The notes beneath the pieces are model-generated. The model searched no databases and was not told the origin of the DNA. It worked only from the letters and a program-made list of their open reading frames with translations. DNA of 64,000 nt, from positions 372,001 through 436,000 of the forward strand of contig NZ_JBQKLQ010000001.1 of NCBI RefSeq assembly GCF_052116145.1, in the 5' to 3' direction. The stretch's first letter is position 1, and each line of letters begins with the position of its first letter. Positions 52,979-61,394 of this stretch are shown here, piece by piece. This DNA comes from Fundicoccus sp052116145 (GTDB lineage Bacteria; Bacillota; Bacilli; Lactobacillales; Aerococcaceae). The position numbers were made by a program, and so were the translations under genes.

Positions 52979-54067
52979 ATGACACATTTATCAACCGACT
53001 TAGCTCAATTAGGTAACCGACAAGACGCCGCAACAGGCGCAATTAGTTTACCGATTCACCTTTCGACAACGTATGCTCACCCAGGCCTTGGATCTAGTAC
53101 GGGCTTTGATTATACACGCACGAAGAACCCGACTCGCGCAGTCCTTGAAGCAGGTTTAGCCAAATTAGAAGGTGGTAGTCATGCATTTGCGACAAGTTCC
53201 GGGATGAGTGCCATTCAATTAGTTTTTCAGTTATTTGATCCAGGTAGTACGTTTTTAGTTTCACGCGATTTATATGGTGGCACTTATCGTTATTTCACGG
53301 AATTAGAAAGACTGGGAGTCGCAAAATTTATATATTATACTGATTTGGAAAATTTGAAGATTCAGCTAACTAATTCTGTGACAGCAGTCTTCATTGAAAC
53401 TCCGACTAATCCCTTGATGCAAGAAGTCGATCTAAAAGAAATAGGCGGGTGGACGCAACAAATCAAGGCAACATTAATTGTAGACAATACATTATTGACA
53501 CCTCTGAGACAAAGACCCTTAGATGACGGGGCACAAATTGTTATTCACTCAGGCACGAAATACTTAACGGGGCATAATGATATTCTGGCGGGAGTCGTAG
53601 TGACAAATGTCCCGGAATTAGGTGAACGTTTAGAATGGTTGGCCAATACAACCGGCCCAACTTTATCCCCCTTTGATAGTTGGTTGTTTATACGAAGCCT
53701 AAAGACACTACCTTTAAGAGTTGATCGTCAAGAAGAAACAGCCTTTAAAGTTGTGACCGCTTTACGTGAGCATTCAGCGGTTAAAGATGTTCTATTTGCT
53801 GGCAAAGGGTCGATGATTAGTATTCGCTTGCAATCTGAAGCGGCGGTCGGCCCCTTTCTAGAAGCCTTGGAATTATTCACTTATGCTGAAAGTTTGGGTG
53901 GAGTAGAGAGTTTAATAACTTATCCAACCACTCAAACGCATGCGGATATCCCTAAAGAGTTACGTGAAGCGTATGGCTTAACTCCAGATTTACTTCGCCT
54001 ATCCATCGGTCTAGAAGAGGCAGAGGATTTAATCACGGATTTAAATCAAGCGCTAAAGCTTATTTAA
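52979..54067 (+). CDS. Trans-sulfuration PLP enzyme (cystathionine gamma-synthase/lyase type)
   Basis: A 362-residue Cys/Met-metabolism PLP enzyme. Motifs are TYAHPGL, YTRTKNPTRAVLE, ATSSGMSAI, VFIETPTNPLM, IVDNTLLTP and the PLP lysine in HSGTKYLTGHND. It starts 11 bases after metA, sharing the T-box transcript. It could make cystathionine from O-acetylhomoserine and cysteine (MetB), or act as a lyase (MetC) or sulfhydrylase; sequence alone does not decide. TAGGAGG precedes the ATG. Confidence 0.92.
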   Translation: MTHLSTDLAQLGNRQDAATGAISLPIHLSTTYAHPGLGSSTGFDYTRTKNPTRAVLEAGLAKLEGGSHAFATSSGMSAIQLVFQLFDPGSTFLVSRDLYGGTYRYFTELERLGVAKFIYYTDLENLKIQLTNSVTAVFIETPTNPLMQEVDLKEIGGWTQQIKATLIVDNTLLTPLRQRPLDDGAQIVIHSGTKYLTGHNDILAGVVVTNVPELGERLEWLANTTGPTLSPFDSWLFIRSLKTLPLRVDRQEETAFKVVTALREHSAVKDVLFAGKGSMISIRLQSEAAVGPFLEALELFTYAESLGGVESLITYPTTQTHADIPKELREAYGLTPDLLRLSIGLEEAEDLITDLNQALKLI

Positions 54068-54093
54068 TGAATAATGGAAACGCATAGCTGACT

Positions 54094-54122
54094 TTGCTGA
54101 TTGACATCTGGTAGGCTATAAT
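54094..54122 (+). promoter_or_regulatory. Promoter of the PatB/MalY-type gene
   Basis: TTGCTG (54094-54099) and TATAAT (54117-54122) with 17-bp spacing. The downstream lyase can be transcribed separately from metA and its partner. Confidence 0.7.
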
Positions 54123-54158
54123 TGAGAAAATGATAATTTATCAGGAGGAGACGTGACT

Positions 54159-55343
54159 ATGGATACAGCAACTTTTATTGAACGTTATTATACCGATCGT
54201 AAAGGAACGAACTCTTTGAAATGGGACTTAGTCGACCAACGGTTTGAAGGTGAAAATTTACTTCCTTTATGGGTCGCAGACATGGATTTCAAAGTGGCGG
54301 ATGCGATTACTGAAGCCTTTAAAGAACGTTTAGATCATGGGGTTTATGGTTATTCATTAGTTCCAGATTCATATTTTGTTGCCTACAGTAGTTGGATGAA
54401 AAAGCGCTTTAATTTTGAAATTGATCAAGAATGGCTTCGATTTACACCCGGGATTGTACAAGCTTTATACTACTTTATGCATGTTTATACTAAGCCAAAT
54501 GATGCAGTAGTTATTTTAACGCCCGTATACTATCCTTTCCACAATGCCGTTCGTGATACGGGGCGACAATTAATTACTGTCGATTTAGTGAATGAAGAAA
54601 ATGTCTTTAGTATTGATTTTGATGCTTTTGAAGAAGCAATTATCGCAAACGATGCAAAAGTATTTATCCATTGTTCACCGCACAATCCAACCGGCCGTGT
54701 CTGGAGTGAAGACGAACAAATGCGTTTGTTTGAAATTTGCGAAAAACACGACGTTCTAATTATCTCTGATGAAATTCATCAAGACTTCACCTATGATGAT
54801 AGTCGTCATATCCCATCGGCGAGAGTTGCAGACGGGAAGTACAGTGATCGAATCATTACCGCAAACTCGGCCTCTAAATCCTTTAATTTAGCTGCTTTAG
54901 GCCATTCAAACATTCTGATTCCTAATGCAGACTTAAGACAAGCATATGATTCCTTTGCAGCCACGATGATTCAAACTGAGGCTAATCTATTCGGCGTGAT
55001 CGCTACTGAGGCAGTTTATACAGATGGTGCTGAATGGCTGGAGTCAGTTAAGGAGATTATTTCGGACAATTATATACAAGCTAAAATGAAGTTACAGGCA
55101 GCCTTTCCGGAAATAACTATCAGTCCATTGCAAGGGACTTACTTGATGTTTATTGACTTAAATCCGATTCTCAAAGGTAACGATATTATCGATTTTATGC
55201 AGAATAGTTGTGGTGTTGCGATTGATTACGGCGAATGGTTTGGCCAGGGCTATGAAGGCTATATTCGCATGAATTTAGCAACTAAGTTTGAGCTTGTAGA
55301 ACAAGCGGTCGATGCGATTATACGTGAAGCGAAGAAATTATAG
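54159..55343 (+). CDS. PatB/MalY-type cystathionine beta-lyase (aminotransferase fold)
   Basis: A 394-residue fold-type I PLP protein. PLPLWVADMDFKVADAI-like LPLWVADMDFKVADAI, SPHNPTGRVW, SDEIHQDFTY and the PLP lysine in SASKSFNLAALGHSN are PatB/MalY features. It splits cystathionine to homocysteine, pyruvate and ammonia, completing the route begun by metA. GTG at 54153 is too close to AGGAGGAG; ATG 54159 is preferred. Some relatives also have C-S lyase activity on other sulfur amino acids. Confidence 0.92.
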   Translation: MDTATFIERYYTDRKGTNSLKWDLVDQRFEGENLLPLWVADMDFKVADAITEAFKERLDHGVYGYSLVPDSYFVAYSSWMKKRFNFEIDQEWLRFTPGIVQALYYFMHVYTKPNDAVVILTPVYYPFHNAVRDTGRQLITVDLVNEENVFSIDFDAFEEAIIANDAKVFIHCSPHNPTGRVWSEDEQMRLFEICEKHDVLIISDEIHQDFTYDDSRHIPSARVADGKYSDRIITANSASKSFNLAALGHSNILIPNADLRQAYDSFAATMIQTEANLFGVIATEAVYTDGAEWLESVKEIISDNYIQAKMKLQAAFPEITISPLQGTYLMFIDLNPILKGNDIIDFMQNSCGVAIDYGEWFGQGYEGYIRMNLATKFELVEQAVDAIIREAKKL

Positions 55344-55694
55344 GTAGTTGGTCAAGCGGCTATAATATATTCTCGGTGCTGCCACTCATGTTGGTATCAT
55401 CGAGTTTGTTTATATTATGAGTGGGAATTCCCAATCCATTCCTGACTACCATTCTGATTTTATTGGTAAGCGTTAGCTTGATGTTGTACTCTTTTTAGCT
55501 CACGTGGATGTCGATTGCTTCACTTTGCTAACAGGTCGAAGGATATCTTATCCTTCGAAAATTTGCGGCAATTGTCGATGAACCTATTTATTTACTTTTT
55601 ACCTAAAACTCTTATATATTTCCATCAATCTTAATTATTTCTTCATAATTACTTGATAAACTAATCTAAAAGAATGAATAGGAGGCCTTTGCTT
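55344..55694. other. Gene-free region with inverted repeats
   Basis: Contains CCACTCAT/ATGAGTGG arms (55382-55389 and 55417-55424), a GGGAATTCCC palindrome (55422-55431), and a perfect TCGAAGGATA/TATCCTTCGA hairpin (55536-55558). T runs do not follow the hairpin, so it is not a typical terminator. A/T-rich sequence from about 55570 should hold the promoter of the next gene. Confidence 0.5.
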
Positions 55695-57083
55695 ATGAAG
55701 CGATTTAAGAAACCACTCATGATAGCTCTAAGTTTAATTGGATTAGTATATTTAATAGGTATGATTTTTTATAGTGGTCGTTTCCAGGCGAATACGCTCT
55801 ATGCAGGTAGCAATATTAGTCATATGACCCTAGCAGATGCTAAACAACATATTCAAAAGGAATTGTCGAAGAATCGCCTAATTCTGTTAGAAAATGACAC
55901 TGAATTTGGACAAATCGAGTTGAGTAAATTATATCCCGATTTTGATCCTTCAGTCGAATTAGATCATGCATTATCTGAACAAGATGCCTTTATGTGGAGC
56001 AGAGGCTTGGTTCAGCAGAACATGATTTTAAGTGACAAACTAAATGACATGCCTATTGACCAAGAGGTTTTGGAAAATGAGCTAGAAATTATTGGAATTA
56101 ATCAAGAAAATCGAAGCTCAAGCCAGAATGCTTCGGTCGAATATAATGACGAACAAGGCTACTATCTTCAAGAGGAAGTTGTTGGGACACAACTCGATAT
56201 GAATGCTTTAAAACAAGGTATCATCGACGCAGTTCAGAATAAAGAATCAAGTCTTGAATTGAGTCAGTATTATATTCAACCCGAAATAACTCAGGCTAAC
56301 GAAGCAATCGTCAATAAAATAACACAAATCAAACAACTTTCTGATACACAAATCACTTATACTATGTCAGGTGAAGAGGTCACGATTCCTCAAACTGAAA
56401 TTGAAAAATGGATATATTTTGACGAAGCTGGCGAAGCGCTTTTAGATGAAGCGAGTGTTTGGACTTACATCTCAGAATTGGATGCAGAATATGCTTCTTT
56501 GCATCAATACCGCGATTTCCAATCGACTTTACAAGGTGTCGTCACAATTGATCCGCAAATTTACGGTTGGACCTTTGATTTTGAAACGGAGGTAGCCGCT
56601 TTAATCGCTGAAATCTATGCCGGTGAGACAGTCAAACGTGAACCACATTATACAGGCAATATTTACACAAATGATATTAAAGAAAAAGATGATATTGGGA
56701 ATAGTCATGTGGAAATCGATCTTGATCATCAAATGTTGTATGTCTACTTGGACGGTGAATTGGCTTTATCAACTGAGGTTGTGACCGGTTTGCCACCGTT
56801 GATGGAAACTATTCCAGGCGCTTGGAATATACTTTACAAAGAGACAGACGCCGTTTTGAAAGGTTACAATCCGCAACGTGATAAAGACTATGCGACTCCG
56901 GTTAATTACTGGGTTCCGTTTGACTGGGAAGGCATGGGGATTCATGATGCGTCTTGGCAAGGCACTTTCGGCGGTGACGTTTGGACTTATGCAGGTTCGA
57001 ACGGCTGTATTAATATTCCAACCTCTGTAATGCCAAATCTGTTTGATTTAGTCGATACAGGAATGCCGGTGATTATCTTTTAA
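55695..57083 (+). CDS. L,D-transpeptidase (YkuD) with peptidoglycan-binding-like domain
   Basis: A 462-residue envelope enzyme. A signal anchor helix (LMIALSLIGLVYLIGMIFY) precedes a PG_binding_4-type region (about 60-320). The C-terminal YkuD domain shows HVEIDLDHQMLYVYLDGEL, GIHDASWQGTFGGD and the catalytic SNGCINIP (Ser-Asn-Gly-Cys). It makes 3-3 crosslinks or anchors proteins to peptidoglycan. ATG 55674 is in frame, but AGGAGG at 55680-55685 supports 55695. Confidence 0.92.
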   Translation: MKRFKKPLMIALSLIGLVYLIGMIFYSGRFQANTLYAGSNISHMTLADAKQHIQKELSKNRLILLENDTEFGQIELSKLYPDFDPSVELDHALSEQDAFMWSRGLVQQNMILSDKLNDMPIDQEVLENELEIIGINQENRSSSQNASVEYNDEQGYYLQEEVVGTQLDMNALKQGIIDAVQNKESSLELSQYYIQPEITQANEAIVNKITQIKQLSDTQITYTMSGEEVTIPQTEIEKWIYFDEAGEALLDEASVWTYISELDAEYASLHQYRDFQSTLQGVVTIDPQIYGWTFDFETEVAALIAEIYAGETVKREPHYTGNIYTNDIKEKDDIGNSHVEIDLDHQMLYVYLDGELALSTEVVTGLPPLMETIPGAWNILYKETDAVLKGYNPQRDKDYATPVNYWVPFDWEGMGIHDASWQGTFGGDVWTYAGSNGCINIPTSVMPNLFDLVDTGMPVIIF

Positions 57084-57216
57084 TGAGTTTGTTGTGACTG
57101 GTGGAACAAGTCGTTCTTCTCTGAGCAACGTTAGGGGTTATTTTTCAATAAATGCGTATAATAGATAGTGTCTTGTTGGCTAAAATTTGATTGAAGAGAT
57201 AGAGAGTAGGCATAAT

Positions 57217-57998
57217 ATGGATTCAATGAGGTTTAAAGATGCAGCTCGGTATGTTTATGACGGCGAGAAATTTAAGCGCGAGATTGTGAAGTTAACGGAA
57301 GAAATATGGCCTGATTTAACGGTTGATGAGGCGTATTTGATTCAAAAAGAAGTTTTAAGATTACGTGAGGCAGATGGTCAATCACTTTACGCACCGAAAA
57401 TGGGTTTGACTTCAAAAGCGAAGTGGGATCAAATGGGCGTCGATTCGCCGATTGTCGGTTACATTTTTGGCGATATGTTGGAAAAAAAAGGACGATTAGT
57501 TTATCGGATTATATTCATCCGAAAATTGAACCAGAAATTGCGTTTGTGATGAAGCAGGAATTATCAGGTGACGTCACTGTTGAGGATGTTTTAAAGAATA
57601 CAGACTATGTCTTAAGTTGTGCGGAAGTCATTGATAGTCGGTATTTGAATTTTGATTTTACACTAACTGATGTGATTGCAGATAATACATCGGCGAGTGG
57701 TGCGATTTTTGGGATTGAAAAATTTTCAGTCGATCAATTAGATTTAGTAACAGAAAAGGTCGCCATCAAGGTCAATGGCAAGCTTGCGGTTGAAGGCAGT
57801 GGCAGAGACGTCCTCGGCCATCCAGCTTTAGCGATTGTTGAACTGGCGAAACATCTGGCTAAAGTAGGCAAACCAGTCCCAACTGGTGTACCCATTATGA
57901 CTGGTGGCATGTCCTCGGCAGTTTTACTTGAAGTAGGCGATGACGTAGAGATTGTGTATTCAACTTTAGAAACGATTCAGTTTAAAGTAATTGATTAA
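57217..57998 (+). pseudogene. Frameshifted 2-keto-4-pentenoate hydratase/decarboxylase family gene
   Basis: The N-terminal part (MDSMRFKDAARYVYDGEKF to SPIVGYIFGDML) and C-terminal part (SLSDYIHPKIEPEIAFVMKQ to the end) belong to one FAH-superfamily hydratase (MhpD/DmpE/DmpH type) with metal ligands (EPEIAF, EVIDSRY). They are joined in different frames across an A8 tract at 57482-57489. One base more or less restores a roughly 260-residue protein. It is adjacent to a 4-oxalocrotonate tautomerase homologue, which fits catechol meta-cleavage chemistry. The cause may be phase variation, slippage or sequencing error. Confidence 0.8.
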
Positions 57999-58013
57999 AA
58001 GGAGATAAATAGT

Positions 58014-58187
58014 ATGCCATATGTAAGAATCCAATTAAAAGCTGGCCGCACAGAAGAACAAAAGGCGAAGTTAGCTAAAGAAATTATTGATTTAATGGAA
58101 GACAGCGAATTTGCGGACCGTCAAGCAATTCGTGTGATTTTTGAAGATATGTTGCCAGAGGATTTCTATTCCGGTCAACATTTTTAA
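58014..58187 (+). CDS. 4-oxalocrotonate tautomerase family protein
   Basis: A 57-residue enzyme subunit with the essential N-terminal proline after Met (MPYVRIQLKAGRTEEQKAKL) and the ADRQAIRVIFEDM region containing the substrate-binding Arg. AAGGAG precedes the ATG. It follows the broken hydratase by 15 bases and would normally share its pathway. Its presence as an intact gene suggests either residual use or recent loss of the partner. Confidence 0.85.
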   Translation: MPYVRIQLKAGRTEEQKAKLAKEIIDLMEDSEFADRQAIRVIFEDMLPEDFYSGQHF

Positions 58188-58195
58188 TTTAACAC

Positions 58196-58235
58196 TAAAA
58201 GGGACCTCGTCTAAAAACGAAGTCCCTTTTATTTT
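58196..58235. terminator. Bidirectional terminator between tautomerase gene and sodC
   Basis: AAAAGGGACCTCGT and ACGAAGTCCCTTTT stem with a CTAAAA loop, A/T runs on both sides, between convergent genes. Confidence 0.88.
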
Positions 58236-58251
58236 ATCCAAAATATGACAC

Positions 58252-59295
58252 TTATTCCTCGGAGTTAGACTCCGATTCAGTTGCCTCGTCAACCGAACTT
58301 GTGTTTGAAGACTCGGTGTCTGTATTGTCTGTTTCAGAACTTTCAGAGTCTGTCGCTGCTTCAGACTCTGATTCTGCATTCGAACTTTCTTCGTCAGAAA
58401 CCTCGCTCGTTTCATCATCTGTTGCGGGCGACTCTTCACTCATTGGTGCAAAAATGACACCACCAATCATACCGTAACCAGCAGTTCCAATTGGCTGAGT
58501 TTCATAATCATCGGCACCTTCATGAATAATTAAGGATGTACCATTCTCCGTTCTTAATGTATAAGGTGCTTCAGGATCTAATGAAACATTTGATACAACT
58601 AAGACGATGTTAACTTTGCCATCTTTGCCAACGATTAAGTTAGGGAAGTCGCCAATGTGCGGACCGCCTTCAGCATGAATGCCGTGACTGGTTCCTGTTG
58701 GATTGAAATGTCCCAGTGCATCCATAAATGTTGGCGCTGTTGCTTTTCCGTATTCATGAATATGGAAGCCGTATTCGCCTTCTTCTAGACCTTCCAGTTC
58801 CAAGCTTAAAATAACGCCATTTGCTGCTTCTTCAAACGTAGCCGTTCCCATTGAGTCGCCGTCTTGGTTAATCATTTCCACGACAACTGGGGCAATCTCA
58901 ACTGTCGCGTCTTCAACTGCTTCGTCTGAAACGTCTGCCTCATCAGATTCAGTGCTTTCTTCGTCATCCGCTACTTCTGATTCCGTACTTTCAACATCGT
59001 CTGAAGCTGCCGATTGGTCATCACCCACTTCGTCGCTAGTTGCTTCATTTGAATCGCTCGACTCTGAGTTATCTTCTGACGCGACTTCAGATTCTGCGTC
59101 TGACGATTCACTATTTGCATCCTCTGCTAAACTTTCTTCTTCCTCAACCGATTCGACCGATTCAACCGATTCTTCGACAAGTTCTGTCGTTTCTGCAGAA
59201 CTCACTTCCGTTGTAGGTTCTTCTTGTGGATCCATACATGCAACCATTAAGAGAGTGACACCTGACAGTAATAAAACTTTTAAGCTTTTTTTCAT
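58252..59295 (-). CDS. sodC: Cu/Zn superoxide dismutase-family lipoprotein with acidic arms
   Basis: 347 residues. Signal peptide with lipobox LLMVAC (Cys20). Residues about 25-135 and about 295-347 are low-complexity Ser/Glu/Asp/Thr. The SOD domain keeps every metal ligand: GFHIHEYG, GHFNP, SHG, PHIGDFPN and IIHEGADD. The two disulfide cysteines and the active-site Arg (usual GNAGxRxACG, here GTAGYGMIGG) are replaced, so stability or activity may be altered. ATG 59295 lies after AAAGAGGT. Surface anchoring and acidic arms are unusual. Confidence 0.9.
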   Translation of the reverse strand: MKKSLKVLLLSGVTLLMVACMDPQEEPTTEVSSAETTELVEESVESVESVEEEESLAEDANSESSDAESEVASEDNSESSDSNEATSDEVGDDQSAASDDVESTESEVADDEESTESDEADVSDEAVEDATVEIAPVVVEMINQDGDSMGTATFEEAANGVILSLELEGLEEGEYGFHIHEYGKATAPTFMDALGHFNPTGTSHGIHAEGGPHIGDFPNLIVGKDGKVNIVLVVSNVSLDPEAPYTLRTENGTSLIIHEGADDYETQPIGTAGYGMIGGVIFAPMSEESPATDDETSEVSDEESSNAESESEAATDSESSETDNTDTESSNTSSVDEATESESNSEE

Positions 59296-59480
59296 AGGCA
59301 ATTTACCTCTTTCTTAGTTTATAGGCTAAGTTTACCAAAAAAAGAAAGCGCATTCAATTGAATGGACCTTTTAAAATCAATACAAAAGTCAAGCAATCGT
59401 CCTACTAGAAGACTAGCAGTGTGAAATGCGATAAAATTTTGGTATACTAGAAAAGAATTTGAGAAAAGTGAGGCAGAATA

Positions 59481-60008
59481 ATGACGGATATAAAGATTGC
59501 GCGCATTGTAAATACATTTGGCGTGCGTGGCCAAATAAAAGTAATTTCAGAAACAGATTTCGAAGATGAGCGATTTAAAGTGGGGCAGAAGCTGAAAGTC
59601 ATGAAGGATGACCAGATAATTGCTGAAGTTACGGTGTCATCTTCACATATAAATAAAGGTACTTATTCAATTGGGTTTGATGAATATGATAATATCAACC
59701 AGATTGAACATTTCAAGAATGGTTGGTTAGTCATTGATGCATCTGAGCAAGGTGAATTACCTGAAGATGAATTTTATCAACATCAAATTATTGGTTTAAC
59801 TGTTAAGACGACGGATGGACGCGAGTTAGGGGTAATCAAAGAGATTTTAGCCCTAGGATCGAACGATGTCTGGGTAGTCAAACATCAAAATTCTAAGAAA
59901 AAAGATATTCTATTACCGTATATTGAAGACGTAATTAAATCAGTTAACCTTGAAACCGGCGAAGTATTGGTTGAACTAATGGATGGCTTAGTTGATGATG
60001 AAGATTGA
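59481..60008 (+). CDS. rimM: 16S rRNA processing protein RimM
   Basis: 175 residues. N-terminal barrel IKIARIVNTFGVRGQIKVIS is diagnostic; a C-terminal PRC barrel (ELGVIKEILALGSNDVWVVK, then LLPYIEDVIKSV) follows. It assists 30S head maturation. It overlaps trmD by 11-14 bp. GTGAGGCAG precedes the ATG. It belongs functionally with rpsP 12 kb upstream, from which it has been separated. Confidence 0.96.
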   Translation: MTDIKIARIVNTFGVRGQIKVISETDFEDERFKVGQKLKVMKDDQIIAEVTVSSSHINKGTYSIGFDEYDNINQIEHFKNGWLVIDASEQGELPEDEFYQHQIIGLTVKTTDGRELGVIKEILALGSNDVWVVKHQNSKKKDILLPYIEDVIKSVNLETGEVLVELMDGLVDDED

Positions 60009-60738
60009 TGTTTTAACGCTTTTTCCAGAGATGTTCGGTCCGATGAGTCAATCCTTGATGGGTTCAGCACAAGAAAAGGGTATCATTGAATTTAAGACCC
60101 ATGATTTCAGACAATTCGCTGTCAACAAACATGGCCATGTCGATGATTATCCGTATGGTGGGGGCGCTGGTATGTTGCTACAAGTTCCACCGATTGTGGA
60201 AACCTTAGAGTCGATTCAACCAGCCGATGATGCGCGGATTATTTTAATGGATCCAACAGGTGTACCGTTCTCGCAAGAAATTGCCCAAGAATGGTCCACT
60301 GCCTCACAACTTGTCTTTATTTGTGGCCACTATGAGGGCTTTGATGAAAGAGTGAGAAACTACGTGACCGACGAGGTATCATTAGGCGATTACGTGCTGA
60401 CCAATGGCGAATTACCAACGATGGTTATGGTTGATGCGACGGTCAGATTAATCCCAGAAGTGGTCGGAAATGCGGAATCGATTGTCAATGAATCGCATCA
60501 GAATAATCTATTGGAGCACCCTCAATATACACGCCCGCGAGAATTTCGTGGTCAAGAAGTTCCGGAAATCCTCTTAAGTGGGCATCACGGCAACATTGAA
60601 CTGTGGCAACGTAAGGAAGCGATTCGTCGTACGTTTGAACGTCGACCTGATTTACTTGAGCAGGCCGATTTATCGCCACAAGAAATAGCTTGGTTAGAAG
60701 AATTTAAACAAAATAAGAATTCCACTGACCAAATATAA
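59998..60738 (+). CDS. trmD: tRNA (guanine-37 N1)-methyltransferase
   Basis: 246 residues from the second ATG (MKIDVLTLFPEMF; the ATG at 59995 is equivalent). A knotted SPOUT enzyme with YPYGGGAGMLLQ, LVFICGHYEGFDERV and EVSLGDYVLTNGELP motifs, plus the C-terminal tRNA-binding HHGNIELWQRKEA. It methylates G37 to prevent frameshifting. It overlaps rimM, the usual pairing. Confidence 0.96.
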   Translation: MKIDVLTLFPEMFGPMSQSLMGSAQEKGIIEFKTHDFRQFAVNKHGHVDDYPYGGGAGMLLQVPPIVETLESIQPADDARIILMDPTGVPFSQEIAQEWSTASQLVFICGHYEGFDERVRNYVTDEVSLGDYVLTNGELPTMVMVDATVRLIPEVVGNAESIVNESHQNNLLEHPQYTRPREFRGQEVPEILLSGHHGNIELWQRKEAIRRTFERRPDLLEQADLSPQEIAWLEEFKQNKNSTDQI

Positions 60739-60820
60739 CTGACAGTCCTGTAGTAATCAGCAGAAGAATTATTTTTGGAAGTATTCTGGTGAAAAAATTT
60801 ACTAAATCAAGTAAAAAGCC

Positions 60821-60848
60821 TTTACAAGTTGTTTTATTCTAGTATAAT
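60821..60848 (+). promoter_or_regulatory. Promoter of rplS
   Basis: TTTACA (60821-60826) and TATAAT (60843-60848), 16-bp spacer. An 85-base leader follows; L19 leaders can be regulatory in Firmicutes, but no specific match is claimed. Confidence 0.7.
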
Positions 60849-60935
60849 AGAAAAAGTGGTCGAGAGACCTTAACTAACGATATTCCGCTAAGTAGCTTAT
60901 CTATTTAAGAATGTTTGTTGAAAGGAGATAAAAAC

Positions 60936-61283
60936 ATGAGTAAATTAATTGAAACAATTACTTCAACTCAGTTACGTAACGATGTTCCTGATTTCCGCCC
61001 TGGAGATACTGTTCGTGTACACGCAATGATCGTGGAAGGCGAACGTGAACGTATCCAATTATTCGAAGGTTTAGTAATTAAACGTCGTGGTGCTGGTATC
61101 AGCGAGTCTTATACTGTTCGTAAAATTTCTAACGGTGTTGGTGTAGAACGTACATTCCCTGTACATACTCCACGTGTAGCTAAATTAGAAGTTATTCGTA
61201 AAGGTAAAGTTCGTCGTGCTAAATTATACTACATTCGTGCTCTATCTGGTAAAGCTGCCAGAATTAAAGAACGCGGAAGATAA
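60936..61283 (+). CDS. rplS: 50S ribosomal protein L19
   Basis: 115 residues with the L19 motifs RPGDTVRVHAMIVEGERERI, QLFEGLVIKRRGAG and VERTFPVHTPRV. It lies at the 30S-50S interface. The in-frame codon at 60915 is upstream of the AAAGGAG site at 60921-60927; ATG 60936 is the start. Its 3' end borders the integrated element. Confidence 0.97.
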   Translation: MSKLIETITSTQLRNDVPDFRPGDTVRVHAMIVEGERERIQLFEGLVIKRRGAGISESYTVRKISNGVGVERTFPVHTPRVAKLEVIRKGKVRRAKLYYIRALSGKAARIKERGR

Positions 61284-61296
61284 TTCGACTATAAAT

Positions 61297-61337
61297 AAAG
61301 CTAGGAAAAGCTCTCAGGAGCCGATCCTAGCTTTTTT
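61297..61337 (+). terminator. Terminator after rplS
   Basis: AAAGCTAGGA and TCCTAGCTTT stem with a CTCTC/GGAG inner pairing, then Ts. Confidence 0.9.
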
Positions 61338-61357
61338 ATTTGTTCGTATTAAAATTT

Positions 61358-61392
61358 AAAAGTCACTCAATATGCTTACGGGTGACTCTTTT
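61358..61392. terminator. Hairpin AAAAGTCAC/GTGACTCTTTT, integrase-side terminator
   Basis: The stem has A/T runs on both sides and lies directly after the integrase stop. It probably ends integrase transcription; the attachment site is expected in or near 61284-61395. Confidence 0.6.
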
Positions 61393-61394
61393 GG

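Noticed and set aside
58092..58439. Minus-strand protein overlapping the sodC 3' end
   Set aside because: It runs through a strong bidirectional terminator and out of frame with sodC; no ribosome site.
58952..59317. Serine-rich plus-strand protein
   Set aside because: It is the antisense reading of the acidic Ser/Glu/Asp arms of sodC; low-complexity codons keep the opposite frame open.
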